NCBI GenBank assembly: GCA_017882345.1
Contig: JADGPT010000010.1
Location: 1-32,203 of the forward strand
DNA: 32,203 nt
Direction of reading: 5' to 3'
Origin: Bacteroidales bacterium
GTDB taxonomy: Bacteria; Bacteroidota; Bacteroidia; Bacteroidales; VadinHA17
Both the position numbers and the translations under genes were made by a program. The stretch's first letter is position 1. Every line of letters starts with the position of its first letter. The notes below the pieces were generated by a model that did not search any database, was not told the origin of the DNA, and saw only the letters and a list, made by a program, of their open reading frames with translations. This document shows positions 30,792-32,203 of this stretch, piece after piece.

Positions 30792-32203
30792 ATGACGAGC
30801 AGGAGAGATTTTATTAAAATTTCGGCAATGGGAGTCGGTGTCCTGGCTATGACCAAAGGAACATTTGGTGCTACAAAATTATTTTCCTCCCCCGATGAAG
30901 TAAAAAAACTCAAATTAGATCTAAAGAGAACACCTACTTACTGTGAAGTGTGCTTCTGGAAATGTGCAGGATGGGTTTACAAAACTTCCGAGGGCAAAAT
31001 CTGGAAAATCATTGGAAATGATGAAGATCAGCATTGTAACGGTCGTTTTTGCCCGCGCGGGACAGGCGGTGTAGGAATGTATTATGATGAAGACAGGCTG
31101 AAAACACCACTGATAAGGGTTGAAGAACGTGGCAAACAGGTCTTTCGTGAGGTATCCTGGGATGAGGCCCTGGATTATATTGCAGGCAAAATGAAGAATA
31201 TTTCTTCAAAATATGGTCCGGAAAGTATGGCGCTATTCACACATGGTTCAGGCAGTGCCTATTTTACAAATTTATTAAAAGCGTATGGTTCAGCGAATAT
31301 CGCTGAACCATCCTACGCACAATGCCGCGGACCAAGAGATGAGGCCTTTCTTGCGACATTTGGAGAGGAAGTTTATTCTCCTGAAATTACTGATATCCGC
31401 GACACAAAATGTCTTGTACTGATAGGATCACATATTGGTGAGAATATGCATAACGGTCAGATTCAGGAAATGTCTGATGCAATTGATAAAGGAGTCACAA
31501 TAATTACAGTAGACCCAAGGTTCTCAACTGCTGCGGGGAAATCAAAATATTGGCTTCCTATTAAACCTTCGACCGACATTGCATTGCTTCTGGCATGGAT
31601 GCATGAAATAATCTATAATGATTACTTCGATAAAAAATACGTCGAAAAATATTGTAACGGGTTTGATAAACTGAAAGAACATGTCAGGGATTTTACTCCT
31701 GAATGGGCTTACGGGATAACAACTATACCTCCGGACAAGATACGCAAAACTGCAAAAGAGATGGCAGATGCGAGTCCTTCTGTCCTGATCCACCCCGGAC
31801 GACATGTTACATGGTACGGCGATGATACACAAAGGATCCGTGCAATTGCGATTTTAAACGCACTGCTTGGATCGTGGGGTAGGCGCGGAGGTTTTTACAG
31901 ACCTGCAAAATTTGATGTTCCCTCAGCTAAAATACCCAAATACCCTGAACCTAAAAAAAGCTGGACAGACGCATTTCCGGGTAAATTTCCTATTGCAAGT
32001 TCTCCTGTTTCAAATGCTCTGATTGATGCTTCAATTCCTGACAACAAGCCAGGTTTATTAATTAAAGGGTGGATCGTTAACGCAACAAACCTGGTATCAT
32101 CAATTCCCGATCAGGTAAACACTCTGAAAGCAATTCAGAACCTCGACCTGCTCGTATCTGTCGATACGATGCCGATGGAAATCACCGGATGGGCTGATGT
32201 GGT
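30792..32203 (+). CDS. Tat-exported molybdopterin oxidoreductase, polysulfide/thiosulfate-reductase-like (partial)
   Basis: The ATG at 30792 gives MTSRRDFIKISAMGVG, a Tat twin-arginine signal, so it acts in the periplasm. The frame stays open for 470 codons to the window edge. The [4Fe-4S] site is YCEVCFWKC (C51, C54, C58) with C87 in GRFCPRG. C178 in YAQCRGPRDEAF is the expected Mo ligand, as in the Psr/Phs/Nap group. The molybdopterin-binding motifs IGSHIGENMHNGQ and TVDPRFSTAAGKS follow. Among relatives, PsrA/PhsA-like enzymes reduce polysulfide or thiosulfate, but arsenate or tetrathionate use cannot be excluded without the C-terminus and the partner FeS and membrane subunits, expected just outside the window. 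Confidence 0.88.
   Translation, partial: MTSRRDFIKISAMGVGVLAMTKGTFGATKLFSSPDEVKKLKLDLKRTPTYCEVCFWKCAGWVYKTSEGKIWKIIGNDEDQHCNGRFCPRGTGGVGMYYDEDRLKTPLIRVEERGKQVFREVSWDEALDYIAGKMKNISSKYGPESMALFTHGSGSAYFTNLLKAYGSANIAEPSYAQCRGPRDEAFLATFGEEVYSPEITDIRDTKCLVLIGSHIGENMHNGQIQEMSDAIDKGVTIITVDPRFSTAAGKSKYWLPIKPSTDIALLLAWMHEIIYNDYFDKKYVEKYCNGFDKLKEHVRDFTPEWAYGITTIPPDKIRKTAKEMADASPSVLIHPGRHVTWYGDDTQRIRAIAILNALLGSWGRRGGFYRPAKFDVPSAKIPKYPEPKKSWTDAFPGKFPIASSPVSNALIDASIPDNKPGLLIKGWIVNATNLVSSIPDQVNTLKAIQNLDLLVSVDTMPMEITGWADV

Overview
The window looks like a chromosomal segment of a member of the Bacteroidota, probably an anaerobic or microaerobic Bacteroidales/Marinilabiliales-type organism. This rests on the AT-rich DNA, the lack of obvious Shine-Dalgarno sequences, many intergenic boxes fitting the Bacteroidota sigma factor (-7 TAnnTTTG, one with a TTTG -33 at 19 bp), a Bacteroidota-type tyrosine integrase, and proteins such as an EtfB-EtfA fusion, DUF2892/DUF6132-like membrane proteins and a FPANNF-type glutathione peroxidase. 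The genus cannot be named from the sequence alone.

Region 1 (1 to about 7.0-7.2 kb) is the right end of an integrated phage-like element. All genes run leftward: integrase, an unknown 248-aa protein, an excisionase-like HTH protein, an HNH-AP2 nuclease, a protein with a family-A-polymerase-like motif series, a small protein, an HTH protein of terminase-small-subunit type, a 124-aa unknown, and the N-terminal half of a tape-measure-like protein that leaves the window. Most junctions overlap (ATGA or longer). The tape-measure-like gene follows the replication/HTH genes with no recognisable terminase large subunit, portal or capsid gene between them. The element ends in a gene-free stretch with an orphan two-way terminator.

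Region 2 (7.4-13.2 kb) is mixed chromosomal DNA: a CheB-CheR-PAS fusion followed by a 24-codon stub of a lost partner gene, two exported proteins (one a CAP-domain protein), a glutathione peroxidase and a stand-alone Rieske protein.

Region 3 (13.3-18.0 kb) is a polyphosphate/energy cluster: pfk, sixA and ppk1 as a probable leftward operon, and a CHAD-domain (polyphosphate-binding) protein reading the other way.

Region 4 (18.0-26.4 kb) is a redox/sulfur-flavoured cluster: a Crp/Fnr-type regulator, small Cys-containing membrane proteins (DUF2892-like, DUF6132-like), ETF-ubiquinone oxidoreductase with an EtfB-EtfA fusion, an unusual thioredoxin-like protein, a thioredoxin pseudogene, two SAM methyltransferases and a YeeE/YedE sulfur transporter. 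The promoters of the DUF2892-like gene and the thioredoxin-like gene, 5.3 kb apart, align without gaps over about 97 bp. They share a 22-bp-period GTTGT direct repeat at identical distance from the -7 box. This is the strongest unannotated signal in the window and suggests a small regulon, perhaps run by the adjacent Crp/Fnr protein.

Region 5 (26.5-32.2 kb) has a P3A-type proton ATPase, a class V aminotransferase (cysteine-desulfurase-like) and the start of a Tat-exported molybdopterin oxidoreductase of the polysulfide/thiosulfate-reductase type, preceded by two palindromes that may be operators. Three broken genes (10.02, 19.46 and 24.58 kb) show that the chromosomal part has undergone local deletions.
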